A stretch of 11,575 nucleotides of DNA from an uncultured Blautia sp. (GCA_905209435.1 CAJLTE010000093.1:1-11575); one strand, 5' to 3'. Shown: positions 1 to 7,569, counted from the stretch's first letter. The notes: generated from the sequence alone by a model not told the origin. Numbers and translations are program-made.

Positions 1-2
1 GT

Positions 3-107
3 CAGAATCCTGAGAAGGCTGCAAGACTGTTTGCTAAGAATGAGGCTGAGGCTAAAGCTAGATTTGAATATCTGCAGAAGCTGATCGCTCTTCATAGTGC
101 AGAATAA
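3..107 (+). CDS. 3' end of an unrecognised gene
   Basis: Only the last 34 codons and a TAA stop are inside the window; the start lies to the left. The visible tail begins QNPEKAARLFAKNEAE and is rich in Ala, Glu and Lys, with the look of an amphipathic C-terminal helix ending in LIALHSAE. I do not recognise the family and assign no function. The reading frame is supported by the codon pattern and by a strong terminator about 80 nt after the stop, which closes this transcription unit. That the tail is a real gene end is likely; what it encodes cannot be told from 34 residues. Confidence 0.6.
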   Translation, partial: QNPEKAARLFAKNEAEAKARFEYLQKLIALHSAE

Positions 108-147
108 TCTTTCCACTTTTTGAACGATTGATAAATAATTATATAAA

Positions 148-169
148 ATAAATAGATAGAGCTATTTAT
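148..169. repeat. short AT-rich inverted repeat
   Basis: The arms ATAAATAG (148-155) and CTATTTAT (162-169) are perfect 8-nt inverted copies around a 6-nt loop. It sits between the stop of the first gene and the terminator. It has no T-tract of its own and is too AT-rich to be a convincing terminator. It could be a weak mRNA 3' hairpin or chance in AT-rich DNA. Confidence 0.3.
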
Positions 170-189
170 GGTGTCCAGACGATATATGG

Positions 190-220
190 GCCGCGGTACT
201 TTGGTGCCGCGGCTTTTTTT
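190..220 (+). terminator. Rho-independent terminator of the upstream gene
   Basis: A very GC-rich stem, GCCGCGGTAC (190-199) with GTGCCGCGGC (204-213), closes over a TTTG tetraloop. All ten positions pair, one of them as G-U. Seven T residues follow (214-220). This is a classic intrinsic terminator and fits the gene ending at 107. An 8-nt inverted pair, TCCAGACG (174-181) and CGTCTGGA (235-242), encloses it; the right copy overlaps the start of the long palindrome. Confidence 0.93.
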
Positions 221-235
221 ATCTTAGTAAGGGAC

Positions 236-438
236 GTCTGGAAATAGAAAAAGATCTGGGGCTCAGCCTCGGAACCATTGTATTTCTAAGCATTTGGAAA
301 GCCGCTAAAATCATTCAGAAATAGCTCAAACTCGCTTCCGCTCAGACAGTGAGCGATTTCTGAATAACGCGTCTTCCCAAATACTAAGAACTACAATGAA
401 CCCTCAAATTCGCCCCAGATCTTTTTACATTTCCAGAC
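236..438. repeat. Long imperfect palindrome, possible MITE-like or hairpin element
   Basis: The two halves are inverted copies over about 90 nt each, with a centre near 327-350. Outer ends: GTCTGGAAAT (236-245) matches ATTTCCAGAC (429-438), a 2-nt mismatch follows, then AAAAAGATCTGGGGC pairs with GCCCCAGATCTTTTT in the right half. Further in, CATTGTA pairs with TACAATG. Near the centre, ATTCAGAAATAGCTC (312-326) faces GAGCGATTTCTGAAT (351-365) with one mismatch. The segment beside the outer 15-nt block is poorly paired, so the arms are diverged. There is no ORF inside and no convincing target-site duplication directly at the ends; a loose CTTAGT copy lies outside each side. Candidates are a non-autonomous transposon derivative, a dispersed intergenic palindrome or a structured RNA. 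The hairpin symmetry is directly visible; mobility is inference. Confidence 0.8.
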
Positions 439-527
439 TGATGTTGACTTAGTGATAAAGAATATGAAGGTTTTTAATATATATATTTCGTTATAGATAG
501 ATGTAAACATGAAAATAAAACTAAATC

Positions 528-556
528 AGTTACCGAGAATGGAATGAATGGTAACT
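528..556. promoter_or_regulatory. Inverted repeat upstream of the yfhO promoter, possible operator
   Basis: AGTTACC (528-534) and GGTAACT (550-556) form a perfect 7-nt inverted repeat with a 15-nt spacer. In addition TAAATCAGT occurs twice as a direct repeat (522-530 and 557-565), so the block has both symmetries. It lies about 50 nt upstream of the -35 box at 607, where an activator site would be expected. No T-tract follows, so a terminator is unlikely. A regulator site is inference. Confidence 0.3.
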
Positions 557-606
557 TAAATCAGTGGATGTGGGTCAGGGAAATGGAGCGGTGAAAAGAA
601 ATTAAT

Positions 607-635
607 TTGACAATGATAATATATTTCACTATAAT
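607..635 (+). promoter_or_regulatory. Consensus sigma-A promoter of the yfhO gene
   Basis: TTGACA (607-612) and TATAAT (630-635) match both consensus hexamers exactly and are 17 nt apart. A start site would fall near 642, giving a leader of about 50 nt before the ATG at 691. The ribosome binding site GGAAGGG (679-685) follows. A perfect match suggests a strong or simply constitutive promoter unless a regulator acts on it. Confidence 0.88.
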
Positions 636-690
636 CATTGAGAACTTGAAAGTGAATTTATAAAATGGTTTAGAAACCGGAAGGGATATT

Positions 691-3438
691 ATGAGAAGAT
701 TTGTTACAAGAGAAAGCAAAAAGGATTTCTACATATTATATACACTTGTATTTGGTATCATATCTTTTTTTATCTATTATCAGTTCGCAGGTAATGGGAA
801 GTCTCTGGTGTGGAGTCATGACGGGATTCCGCAGCATTTAAATTCTCTGGCGTATTATGGACGTTATCTGCGAAAGGCACTGTATACGATTTTTGTTGAA
901 CATAAATTATCATTGCCTATGTGGGATATGAATATTGGTTATGGATCGGATATCCTTACGACATTGCATTATTATGTGATTGGTGATCCTTTGACTTTAC
1001 TGTCTGTGTTTGTACCGGCGGATAAAACAGAGATTTTGTATGAAGTGCTGATCTTTCTGAGAATTTATCTTGCAGGAATTTCGTTTAGTATTTTTTGTTT
1101 TTATCATAAGAATCCAAAACAGGCAACTTTCATGGGAACTTTGATTTATATTTTTGCGGGATGGACGATCTATGCTGCAATGAAACATCCGTATTTTTCT
1201 AATCCTATGATCTACCTGCCGTTGGTTCTGATGGGAATTGATAAGATTTATAAGAAAGAGAAGCCATGGCTGTTTATCTGGGCAGTTGCAATATCTGCCA
1301 TGTCGAATTTCTATTTCTTTTATATGATCTGTATTTTCATGTTTATTTATGCGGCATTTCGCTATTTTGGTATTTTCAGTAAGCGGAGCGTAAAAGATGT
1401 ATTCATCTGGCTGCTGAAATTTATCGGTTATTATGCGGTGGCATTGATGATAGCGGCAGCAATTTTTTTGCCGGTAATTATGACACTTTTTGGAACAGAT
1501 AGATTTCAGGCAGAGAACTATGTGCCGCTGTTATATGATAAGATCTATTATGAAAAATATCTGGGAAATCTGATTGGCGAAAATATGATTCAGTGGGGGG
1601 TTGCCGGATACTCTGCGGTTGCCATGGCAGGCGTGTTTGTGCTTTTTTCTAAGAAAAAGAAATATCTGGATCTTAAATGGGGATTTGCGCTGCTGAATCT
1701 GTTTTTGCTGGTTCCTTTTGCCGGACATGTGCTGAATGGATTCTCTTATGTGTCAAACCGCTGGATATGGGCGTATGGGATGATGATCGCTTATATTTTT
1801 GTGAAAGCTTATCCGGAGCTCTTTACGCTGACAGTAAAGGAAAAGAAAAAGATATTTATCATGGTTGTGGTTTATTGTGCGCTGGCATTATTTGCAAAAG
1901 CGGCAAGGACACAGAGAAATATGGCGGGAGTGCTGGTGCTGGTACTTGCTGTATTTACTGTGACCTCTTTTGGTAATATTTTTCTTCAGGGAAAGTATAT
2001 GTGTGGTTTGCTCAGTGCATTGCTTGTGGTAAGTATTCTGCTGAATGTTTCCTATCAATATTCTTATGAAAAGGATTATCTGTCAGAGTTTGCAACAGCA
2101 GAGGAAGCGGTAGATAAACTGGAATCAAATACGGACAAAGCAGTGCTGGAAACGGGAGATGAGGGAGTTTACCGTTATGATCAGTATGGGGCACTTCCTT
2201 ATGATAATACTTCTATGTATATGGGAACTAACAGTACAGCATATTATTTCAGCCTTGCAAATAGCAGCATTAGTGATTTCTTTAGTGAGATGTACCTGAA
2301 CACACCCTGGGAGCAGCATTATGAGAATCTGGATGGCAGAACCATTCTGGACAGACTGGCTTCTGTAAAATATTTTGTGATCAATGGCGATAATTACCGT
2401 TACCTTTCTTATGGATACAATAAAGAAAAAGGTTCTGCAGGAAGCGGAAATGGAGAAAGCAGGGCATATGAGAATGAGAATGCACTGCCATTGGGATATA
2501 CCTATGACAGTTATATTCCGGAAACAAAATATAAAGAGATGGATGTTGTAAAGAAACAGCAGGCTCTGATGGATGGTGTAGTACTTGAAAACAGTACGCT
2601 TCCCACAGCATCTACCTATTTTGATGATGAAAATATCCAGTATCGTATGGAGACTGGGGATGGATGTACACTTTCGGATGGGAAAATTAAAGTAACAAAA
2701 GAGGGAGCTCAGCTCAAACTTGTTTTTCATGGGCTGACTGATAGTGAGAATTATCTGATTGCAGATAATCTGGATTATGATAGTCTTTCTCCACGGGAAC
2801 TGGTAAGTAAGAGCAAATGGGAAAAGATGTCTGATTATGACAGAAACAAAGTTTTAGATGAAGACAGTCAGTGGCGTTACTGGAAGGAGTCGAAAGAAGC
2901 AGCAATGTCTGTTGAGGTAAACGATATTACAAAGACTATGAAGATATTCACTGACAAATATAACGCATACAGCGGACGACACGATTTTCTTTGCAATATG
3001 GGATATTCCAGAACAGGGCTTCGCACTATGACCATTACCTTTGCAAATACCGGTGTTTATACTTATGACAAATTGAGAGTTGTCAGTCAGCCGGTCAAGG
3101 GAATTGAAGAAAAAACTGAAAAACTTGGCCAGGAAACCCTTGAGAATGTAGCAATGGGAACTAATGAGATTACAGGAAATATTACAGTGTCAAAGAAGAA
3201 GGCGCTTGTGCTGTCTCTTCCATACAGCCAGGGATTTACTGCATATGTGGATGGAAAAGAGACGAAACTGCAGAAAGCAAATACCATGTTTATGGCACTG
3301 GAACTGGAGCCGGGTGAGCATGAAATCCGCCTGACATACTGTACTCCATACCTGAAACCCGGAATGATACTCAGTGTTGCCGGACTGGTCATATACATGA
3401 TCATGGTATTAGTTAGGAGAAGAACCAGAACTGCATAA
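691..3438 (+). CDS. yfhO: YfhO-family membrane protein, probable GT-C-like glycosyltransferase
   Basis: A 915-residue polytopic protein with the YfhO layout. A first membrane helix at about residues 14-32 is followed by an outside loop with SHDGIPQH; Asp44 sits where GT-C enzymes keep a catalytic Asp. Many further hydrophobic helices run to about residue 460. A large soluble, presumably extracytoplasmic, domain covers about 465-885, and one last helix precedes the basic tail RRRTRTA. The stretch before that helix (QGFTAYVDGKE and EPGEHEIRLTY) is typical of YfhO C-termini. In Bacillus and Listeria, YfhO-type proteins act with a CsbB/GtcA pair to transfer a sugar from a polyprenyl carrier to lipoteichoic or wall teichoic acid outside the cell. 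Both partner types lie directly downstream here, which supports that role. The acceptor polymer and sugar are unknown. Start chosen by GGAAGGG five nt upstream and a consensus promoter. Confidence 0.87.
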   Translation: MRRFVTRESKKDFYILYTLVFGIISFFIYYQFAGNGKSLVWSHDGIPQHLNSLAYYGRYLRKALYTIFVEHKLSLPMWDMNIGYGSDILTTLHYYVIGDPLTLLSVFVPADKTEILYEVLIFLRIYLAGISFSIFCFYHKNPKQATFMGTLIYIFAGWTIYAAMKHPYFSNPMIYLPLVLMGIDKIYKKEKPWLFIWAVAISAMSNFYFFYMICIFMFIYAAFRYFGIFSKRSVKDVFIWLLKFIGYYAVALMIAAAIFLPVIMTLFGTDRFQAENYVPLLYDKIYYEKYLGNLIGENMIQWGVAGYSAVAMAGVFVLFSKKKKYLDLKWGFALLNLFLLVPFAGHVLNGFSYVSNRWIWAYGMMIAYIFVKAYPELFTLTVKEKKKIFIMVVVYCALALFAKAARTQRNMAGVLVLVLAVFTVTSFGNIFLQGKYMCGLLSALLVVSILLNVSYQYSYEKDYLSEFATAEEAVDKLESNTDKAVLETGDEGVYRYDQYGALPYDNTSMYMGTNSTAYYFSLANSSISDFFSEMYLNTPWEQHYENLDGRTILDRLASVKYFVINGDNYRYLSYGYNKEKGSAGSGNGESRAYENENALPLGYTYDSYIPETKYKEMDVVKKQQALMDGVVLENSTLPTASTYFDDENIQYRMETGDGCTLSDGKIKVTKEGAQLKLVFHGLTDSENYLIADNLDYDSLSPRELVSKSKWEKMSDYDRNKVLDEDSQWRYWKESKEAAMSVEVNDITKTMKIFTDKYNAYSGRHDFLCNMGYSRTGLRTMTITFANTGVYTYDKLRVVSQPVKGIEEKTEKLGQETLENVAMGTNEITGNITVSKKKALVLSLPYSQGFTAYVDGKETKLQKANTMFMALELEPGEHEIRLTYCTPYLKPGMILSVAGLVIYMIMVLVRRRTRTA

Positions 3439-3534
3439 TTGCTGTGCATGGTGAAATGTGATGGCGGGAATCGTGAACAGTAACACTGCACAAAAATAGA
3501 GAGCATTTGTAGGAATTTAATTACAGCAGTACAA

Positions 3535-3562
3535 TGGACATTTCTGTAAATTTGTGTATAAT
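3535..3562 (+). promoter_or_regulatory. Probable promoter of the glycosyltransferase-flippase genes
   Basis: TGGACA (3535-3540) and TATAAT (3557-3562) are separated by 16 nt. The -10 box is perfect and the -35 box has one mismatch. It lies in the 262-nt gap after the yfhO stop and about 140 nt before the next start codon. I see no clear terminator in this gap, so read-through from the yfhO promoter is also possible. Confidence 0.6.
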
Positions 3563-3660
3563 TAAACAGGAAATATGCAGTTATTTGGTTATGAGCAGGC
3601 AGCGAATGCGAATTGTGAATATTTTTTGACTGCACCTGAGGCAATAAGAAGATGAAAAAT

Positions 3661-3680
3661 GCTGTCAGGATTGTGACAGC
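3661..3680. promoter_or_regulatory. Leader hairpin just before the glycosyltransferase RBS
   Basis: GCTGTCA (3661-3667) and TGACAGC (3674-3680) are perfect inverted copies around a 6-nt loop. The hairpin lies in the transcribed leader, directly before the stretch TGGAGATGAGG that holds the ribosome binding site. No T-tract follows, so it is not a terminator. It could be an operator or could tune translation or mRNA decay; nothing in the sequence decides between these. Confidence 0.45.
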
Positions 3681-3700
3681 TGGAGATGAGGAATGACATC

Positions 3701-4639
3701 ATGAGTAAATTATCAGTGGTACTTCCGGCGTATAACGAAGAGCTTATGGTAGGAAAAACCTGCCGCGTACTTGCACAGGTTCTGACGGAAGCGCAGATTC
3801 CTTATGAACTGGTGGTGGTGAACGATGGTTCCAGCGACCGGACATGGGAAGAGATTCAGAAAGCAGGAGAAAAGGATGCGAATGTAACCGGCGTTCTTTT
3901 TTCCAGAAATTTTGGAAAAGAAGCAGCAATCTTTGCCGGACTTGCGCAGGCCGGCGGCGATGTAGTGGCTGTGATGGATTGCGATTTGCAGCATCCTCCG
4001 CAGACGCTTATCGAAATGTACAGATTATGGCAGGAAGGTTATGAAGTGATTGAAGGTGTGAAATCTGACAGAGGGAAAGAGGGATTTCTGCATAAAGAGT
4101 GTGCCGGATTTTTTTATGACATCATGTCTAAAGCTACGAAAGTGAATATGAAAGACGCATCGGATTTCAAAATGTTAGACCGAAAAGCGGTAGATAGTAT
4201 CCTGTCTATGCCTGAAAGAAATATGTTTTTCCGTGCGACTTCTTCATGGGTGGGATATAAGACTACCAGCGTGGAATTCGAGGTTCAGGAAAGAGAAGCG
4301 GGTGTTTCTAAATGGTCTCCGTGGGCACTGGTGAAATATGCTTTTACTAATATCGTGGCATTTACTACATTTCCTTTGCAGTTTGTTACTATTACAGGGG
4401 TAATGTGTTTTGTATGTTCATTAATTCTAATGATTTATTCTTTGGTGCAGTATTTTGCTGGTTCTGCAGTGGAAGGATATACAACACTTTTGATGGTCCT
4501 GCTGTTGGTGGGAAGCGCCATGATGATTAGTCTGGGGATTATAGGATATTATATCTCTAAAATCTATGAAGAAGTAAAACGCAGACCAAGATATATTATT
4601 TCCAAGGTTATCAGAAATGGTGACAAACAGGAAAGATAG
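3701..4639 (+). CDS. GtrB/CsbB-type polyprenyl-phosphate glycosyltransferase (GT2)
   Basis: A family 2 glycosyltransferase of the DPM1/GtrB/CsbB branch, 312 residues from this start. It would transfer a sugar from a nucleotide donor to undecaprenyl phosphate on the cytoplasmic face. Visible signs: VVLPAYNEE at 6-14, the nucleotide-binding VNDGSSDR at 40-47, the metal-binding DCD at 93-95 followed by LQHPP, and EREAGVSKW in the acceptor region. Two C-terminal hydrophobic helices (about residues 226-250 and 260-285) precede a basic tail, as in CsbB and GtrB. An in-frame ATG at 3686 would add five residues, but GGAG touches that codon directly; the start at 3701 has ATGAGG nine nt upstream, so I prefer it. 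The flippase gene follows 29 nt after the stop. Donor sugar (glucose, GlcNAc or other) cannot be read from the sequence. Confidence 0.92.
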   Translation: MSKLSVVLPAYNEELMVGKTCRVLAQVLTEAQIPYELVVVNDGSSDRTWEEIQKAGEKDANVTGVLFSRNFGKEAAIFAGLAQAGGDVVAVMDCDLQHPPQTLIEMYRLWQEGYEVIEGVKSDRGKEGFLHKECAGFFYDIMSKATKVNMKDASDFKMLDRKAVDSILSMPERNMFFRATSSWVGYKTTSVEFEVQEREAGVSKWSPWALVKYAFTNIVAFTTFPLQFVTITGVMCFVCSLILMIYSLVQYFAGSAVEGYTTLLMVLLLVGSAMMISLGIIGYYISKIYEEVKRRPRYIISKVIRNGDKQER

Positions 4640-4668
4640 AATAAGACAGAGGAAGAAAAAGAATTATT

Positions 4669-5085
4669 ATGAAACAATGGATCAGAAAAATGTATGAGAG
4701 TTCCGTGATTCGTTACATTTTCTTCGGCGGATGTACAACGATGGTTAATCTGGTCAGCTTTTTCATACTGAGAAAGCTGAATGTGGAGCTGAACATTGCC
4801 AATATTATTTCTATTATAGTGGCAATTCTGTTTGCTTATATAGTAAATTCGAAGTATGTATTTCAGGATAAATGTGAGACACTGAGAGATCATATCCAGC
4901 CTTTCTGTAAATTTATCAGTGCCAGGCTGGTTACGATGGTGATCGAGGTCGGAGGAGTATGGCTGCTGGTATCTGTAATGGGAATGAACGACATGATCGG
5001 GAAATTTCTGACACAGTTTATTGTGTTGATCTTAAATTACATATTCAGTAAATTTTTTGTATTTACAACGGGTAAAGCAAAATAA
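4669..5085 (+). CDS. GtrA/GtcA-family membrane protein, probable lipid-linked sugar flippase
   Basis: A 138-residue, almost wholly hydrophobic protein with four predicted membrane helices, the usual size and shape of the GtrA family. Near the N-terminus it has the family pattern of an Arg-Tyr pair and a small-residue turn (VIRYIFFGGCTTMVNL), then a second helix ending in AYIVNSKYVF, and the last helix ends with NYIFSKFFVF. In Listeria, GtcA is thought to flip the undecaprenyl-linked sugar so that an outside GT-C enzyme can use it. Directly downstream of a GT2 partner and near YfhO, that role fits. The start is supported by GAGG and an A-rich spacer upstream. No terminator separates it from cobT, 70 nt downstream. 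Confidence 0.87.
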   Translation: MKQWIRKMYESSVIRYIFFGGCTTMVNLVSFFILRKLNVELNIANIISIIVAILFAYIVNSKYVFQDKCETLRDHIQPFCKFISARLVTMVIEVGGVWLLVSVMGMNDMIGKFLTQFIVLILNYIFSKFFVFTTGKAK

Positions 5086-5155
5086 AAAACTTTTCAGGAA
5101 AAGAAAATGAACAGAGTAAATAATAAATAAACAGATGAAAAGAGAGGTAGAACTC

Positions 5156-6208
5156 ATGACACTGGAAGAAATTATTGCAAATATTGGACCGCTGGATCAG
5201 AGTGCAATGAACATTGCACAGAAAAGATGGGATAGTATTGCGAAACCCTTGCATTCTCTTGGAAAGCTGGAGACACTGCTGATTCAGATCGCAGGGATCA
5301 CAAAAGATGCAGATATCGATCTTTCTAAAAGGGGACTGATCGCTATGTGTGCAGATAACGGCGTGGTAGAAGAGGGTGTGACACAGACTGGGCAGGAGGT
5401 GACAGCTATCGTAGCTGAGAATTTCCTGAAGTATGATACATCTGTCGGTGTGATGTGTAAGCAGAGTCATACTGAGATTTTTCCAGTGGATATGGGGATG
5501 GTGACGGATACAAAAGTCCGCACAGATCATAAGGTTGGTTATGGTACACAGAATATGACAAAAGGACCTGCAATGACCAGAGATCAGGCTGTAAAGGGAA
5601 TTGAAGGCGGAATTGCAATGGTAAAGGAACTGAAGGATAAAGGATATAAGATTCTTGCAACCGGAGAAATGGGAATCGGAAATACTACTACCAGCAGTGC
5701 AGTGGCTTCTGTGCTGTTAAATCAGCCGGTAGAAGAGATGACTGGACGTGGGGCAGGACTGACAAGTGAGGGACTGATTCGCAAGATCCGGGCGATTAAG
5801 AAAGCAATTGAACTGAACCGGCCGGATCCGTCAGATGCTGTTGATGTTCTGGCGAAGGTTGGTGGCCTGGATATTGCGGGAATGGCTGGTGTATTTCTGG
5901 GCGGTGCTGTTTATCGTATTCCGGTTGTGATGGATGGTTTTATTTCCTGTGTTTCTGCACTGATCGCAATGCAGATCTGTCCGGCGGCAGGGGACTACAT
6001 TATTGCATCCCATGTATCCAAGGAACCGGCTGCACATTTGATCCTGGAGCATATGAATAAAGAGGCAATTCTTCATGCAGATATGTGCCTGGGTGAGGGA
6101 ACCGGAGCTGTTGCATTGTTTCCGATTCTTGATCTTGCAGCAGCAGTTTACAGTTCTATGAGTACCTTTGATGATATTCATGTGGAACAGTATGAGGAAT
6201 TGAAATAA
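5156..6208 (+). CDS. cobT: CobT, nicotinate-nucleotide:dimethylbenzimidazole phosphoribosyltransferase
   Basis: CobT moves phosphoribose from nicotinate mononucleotide to the lower-ligand base (DMB or another), giving alpha-ribazole phosphate for cobalamin. The 350-residue length is normal for the family. Visible marks: the N-terminal LDQSAMNIAQKRWDSIAKP with SLGKLE, the glycine-rich GEMGIGNTTTSSA around 171-183 (GNTTT at 175-179), GRGAG, and LGEGTGAVAL with Glu314 in the place of the catalytic Glu317 of the Salmonella enzyme. An earlier in-frame ATG at 5135 has no good binding site; the one at 5156 has AGAGAGG eight nt upstream and begins MTLEEII, the usual family start. It opens a block of five B12 genes with short gaps. 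No B12 riboswitch fits in the 70-nt gap before it. Confidence 0.95.
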   Translation: MTLEEIIANIGPLDQSAMNIAQKRWDSIAKPLHSLGKLETLLIQIAGITKDADIDLSKRGLIAMCADNGVVEEGVTQTGQEVTAIVAENFLKYDTSVGVMCKQSHTEIFPVDMGMVTDTKVRTDHKVGYGTQNMTKGPAMTRDQAVKGIEGGIAMVKELKDKGYKILATGEMGIGNTTTSSAVASVLLNQPVEEMTGRGAGLTSEGLIRKIRAIKKAIELNRPDPSDAVDVLAKVGGLDIAGMAGVFLGGAVYRIPVVMDGFISCVSALIAMQICPAAGDYIIASHVSKEPAAHLILEHMNKEAILHADMCLGEGTGAVALFPILDLAAAVYSSMSTFDDIHVEQYEELK

Positions 6209-6219
6209 GGAATGAAATC

Positions 6220-6750
6220 ATGTTAATACTTGTGACGGGAGGAAGCGGAAGCGGAAAATCTGCTTTTGCGGAAGATAAGGTGCTTTCTTTTGGAACAGCA
6301 CAGAGAATCTATATAGCCACTATGCATCCCTTTGACAATGAGAGTTACAAAAGAATTGATAGGCACCGGGAGATGCGGGCTGGAAAAGGTTTTGAGACTA
6401 TAGAGTGCTATACAGGGCTTAAGGATGTGGTTTTGCCGGAGGGATGTGTAGTACTGCTGGAATGCATGTCAAATCTGGTGGCAAATGAAATGTTTGAAGA
6501 GCAGGGGGCTCATGAAGAGACTGTTCAGACAATTATGGCAGGAATTGAAAATCTGCTTCGTCAGGCCGCTCATGTAGTGATCGTGACTAATGAAATTTTT
6601 TCAGATGCGCCAGCGTTTGAAAGAGAGATGAATACCTATCTGAAATATCTGGGAAGGATAAACCAGGAGATCGCGAAAAAGGCCGATGAAGTGACTGAGG
6701 TTGTGTATGGGATTCCCGTGTATCATAAAGCAGATAAGAATAATGATTAA
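6220..6750 (+). CDS. cobU: CobU, adenosylcobinamide kinase / phosphate guanylyltransferase
   Basis: CobU phosphorylates adenosylcobinamide and then links it to GMP to give adenosyl-GDP-cobinamide, the substrate of CobS. The 176-residue protein starts with a Walker A loop, GGSGSGKS at 7-14. YIATMHPFDNE and RIDRHREMR follow; His49 matches the histidine that carries GMP in the Salmonella enzyme, and FETIE is also typical. The later motif, normally NEVGMGIVP, is here NEIFSDAP with a changed stretch after it, an odd feature for this family. That canonical motif is instead found in the short CobU-like protein two genes downstream. AAGGA lies before the start, 11 nt after the cobT stop, so the genes are co-transcribed. 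Confidence 0.92.
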   Translation: MLILVTGGSGSGKSAFAEDKVLSFGTAQRIYIATMHPFDNESYKRIDRHREMRAGKGFETIECYTGLKDVVLPEGCVVLLECMSNLVANEMFEEQGAHEETVQTIMAGIENLLRQAAHVVIVTNEIFSDAPAFEREMNTYLKYLGRINQEIAKKADEVTEVVYGIPVYHKADKNND

Positions 6751-6774
6751 TAATATGAAAAAGAGGAAGCATAA

Positions 6775-7557
6775 ATGAAATTTCTGTGGAATAATTTTAA
6801 GGTGGCATTTGCTATGTTTTCCAAGATTCCGATGCCCCGTGCAGACTGGACAAAGGAAAATATGAAATATATGTTTTGTTTCTTTCCGTTTATAGGAACT
6901 GTGATCGGAGCATTAACAATGTTGGCGGCATATGCTGGACTTTATTTTGGTTATCAGCCCGGATTTGTGACAGCAGTACTGGTGCTTATGCCAGTATTTG
7001 TCACAGGTGGGATTCATGTGGATGGTCTGTTGGATACATCGGATGCACTCAGTTCCTGGCAGGAGAGATCCAGAAGACTGGAAATTCTGAAGGACTCTCA
7101 TGCGGGAGCGTTTGCGGTGATCACTGCAGCTGTATATTTTGTCACATGGTATGGGGCATATGACCAGCTATACACATCTGAGAATATAAAAGCAATCGGA
7201 ATCATGAGCTTAGGATTTATGGTTTCCAGATGCCTTTCCGGAATTGGTGTGATTACATTTCCGAAAGCAAAAGCGGACGGCACGGTAGCAGAATTTTCCA
7301 GAAATTCTTCAGACGTAATTTCCAGAAATGTACTGATTGTGTATCTGGTCTTTCTGGCTGCTGCTATGGTCTGGGTGCAACCTGTATGGGGAATTGCAGC
7401 TTTTGCAGGGGCATTGGTGATTTTTGTGTATTATCATCATATTGCCATGAAATACTTCGGAGGAACGACCGGAGATATTTCCGGATTCTTTTTGTGTATC
7501 TGTGAAGTGGGAATGGCAGTGATCCTTGCGGTGGTTTCTAATCTGTATATAAGGTAA
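6775..7557 (+). CDS. cobS: CobS, adenosylcobinamide-GDP ribazoletransferase
   Basis: Membrane enzyme that joins adenosyl-GDP-cobinamide with alpha-ribazole (or its phosphate) to finish cobalamin. The 260-residue length and several hydrophobic helices match the family. Signature: GGIHVDGLLDTSDALSS with the acidic cluster at 83-90, and ILKDSHAGAFAVI around 104-116, both thought to bind the nucleotide part and Mg2+. The N-terminus (FKVAFAMFSKIPMP) and the Gly-rich late segment GGTTGDISGF are also family-typical. It starts 24 nt after cobU with AAGAGGAA before the ATG, and 12 nt separate its stop from the next gene. The order cobT-cobU-cobS is the common cluster for the nucleotide-loop steps. Confidence 0.95.
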   Translation: MKFLWNNFKVAFAMFSKIPMPRADWTKENMKYMFCFFPFIGTVIGALTMLAAYAGLYFGYQPGFVTAVLVLMPVFVTGGIHVDGLLDTSDALSSWQERSRRLEILKDSHAGAFAVITAAVYFVTWYGAYDQLYTSENIKAIGIMSLGFMVSRCLSGIGVITFPKAKADGTVAEFSRNSSDVISRNVLIVYLVFLAAAMVWVQPVWGIAAFAGALVIFVYYHHIAMKYFGGTTGDISGFFLCICEVGMAVILAVVSNLYIR

Positions 7558-7569
7558 GAGGAATAAAAA

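Noticed and set aside
236..438. CRISPR array, tRNA or insertion sequence with transposase at the palindrome
   Set aside because: No regular direct repeats with spacers, no cloverleaf and no ORF; only inverted symmetry is present.
2125..2730. Long minus-strand open frame of about 200 codons inside yfhO
   Set aside because: It lies wholly opposite a well-supported gene, has no binding site and no recognisable motifs; a shadow of the yfhO coding strand.
3686..3700. Upstream ATG giving a glycosyltransferase longer by five residues
   Set aside because: GGAG touches this ATG without spacer, while the ATG at 3701 has ATGAGG at a normal distance and begins right before the conserved GT2 N-terminus.
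5026..5054. Possible promoter inside the end of the flippase gene (TTGATC, 17 nt, TAAATT)
   Set aside because: Both boxes are weak and lie in AT-rich coding sequence; too poor to call without a mapped start.
5090..5105. Small hairpin CTTTTC/GAAAAG after the flippase gene
   Set aside because: Short, AT-rich and without a T-tract on the + strand; on the - strand it has T residues but no gene there needs it.
5135..5155. Upstream ATG giving a CobT longer by seven residues
   Set aside because: No good binding site lies before it, and its own codons form the AGAGAGG site used by the ATG at 5156.
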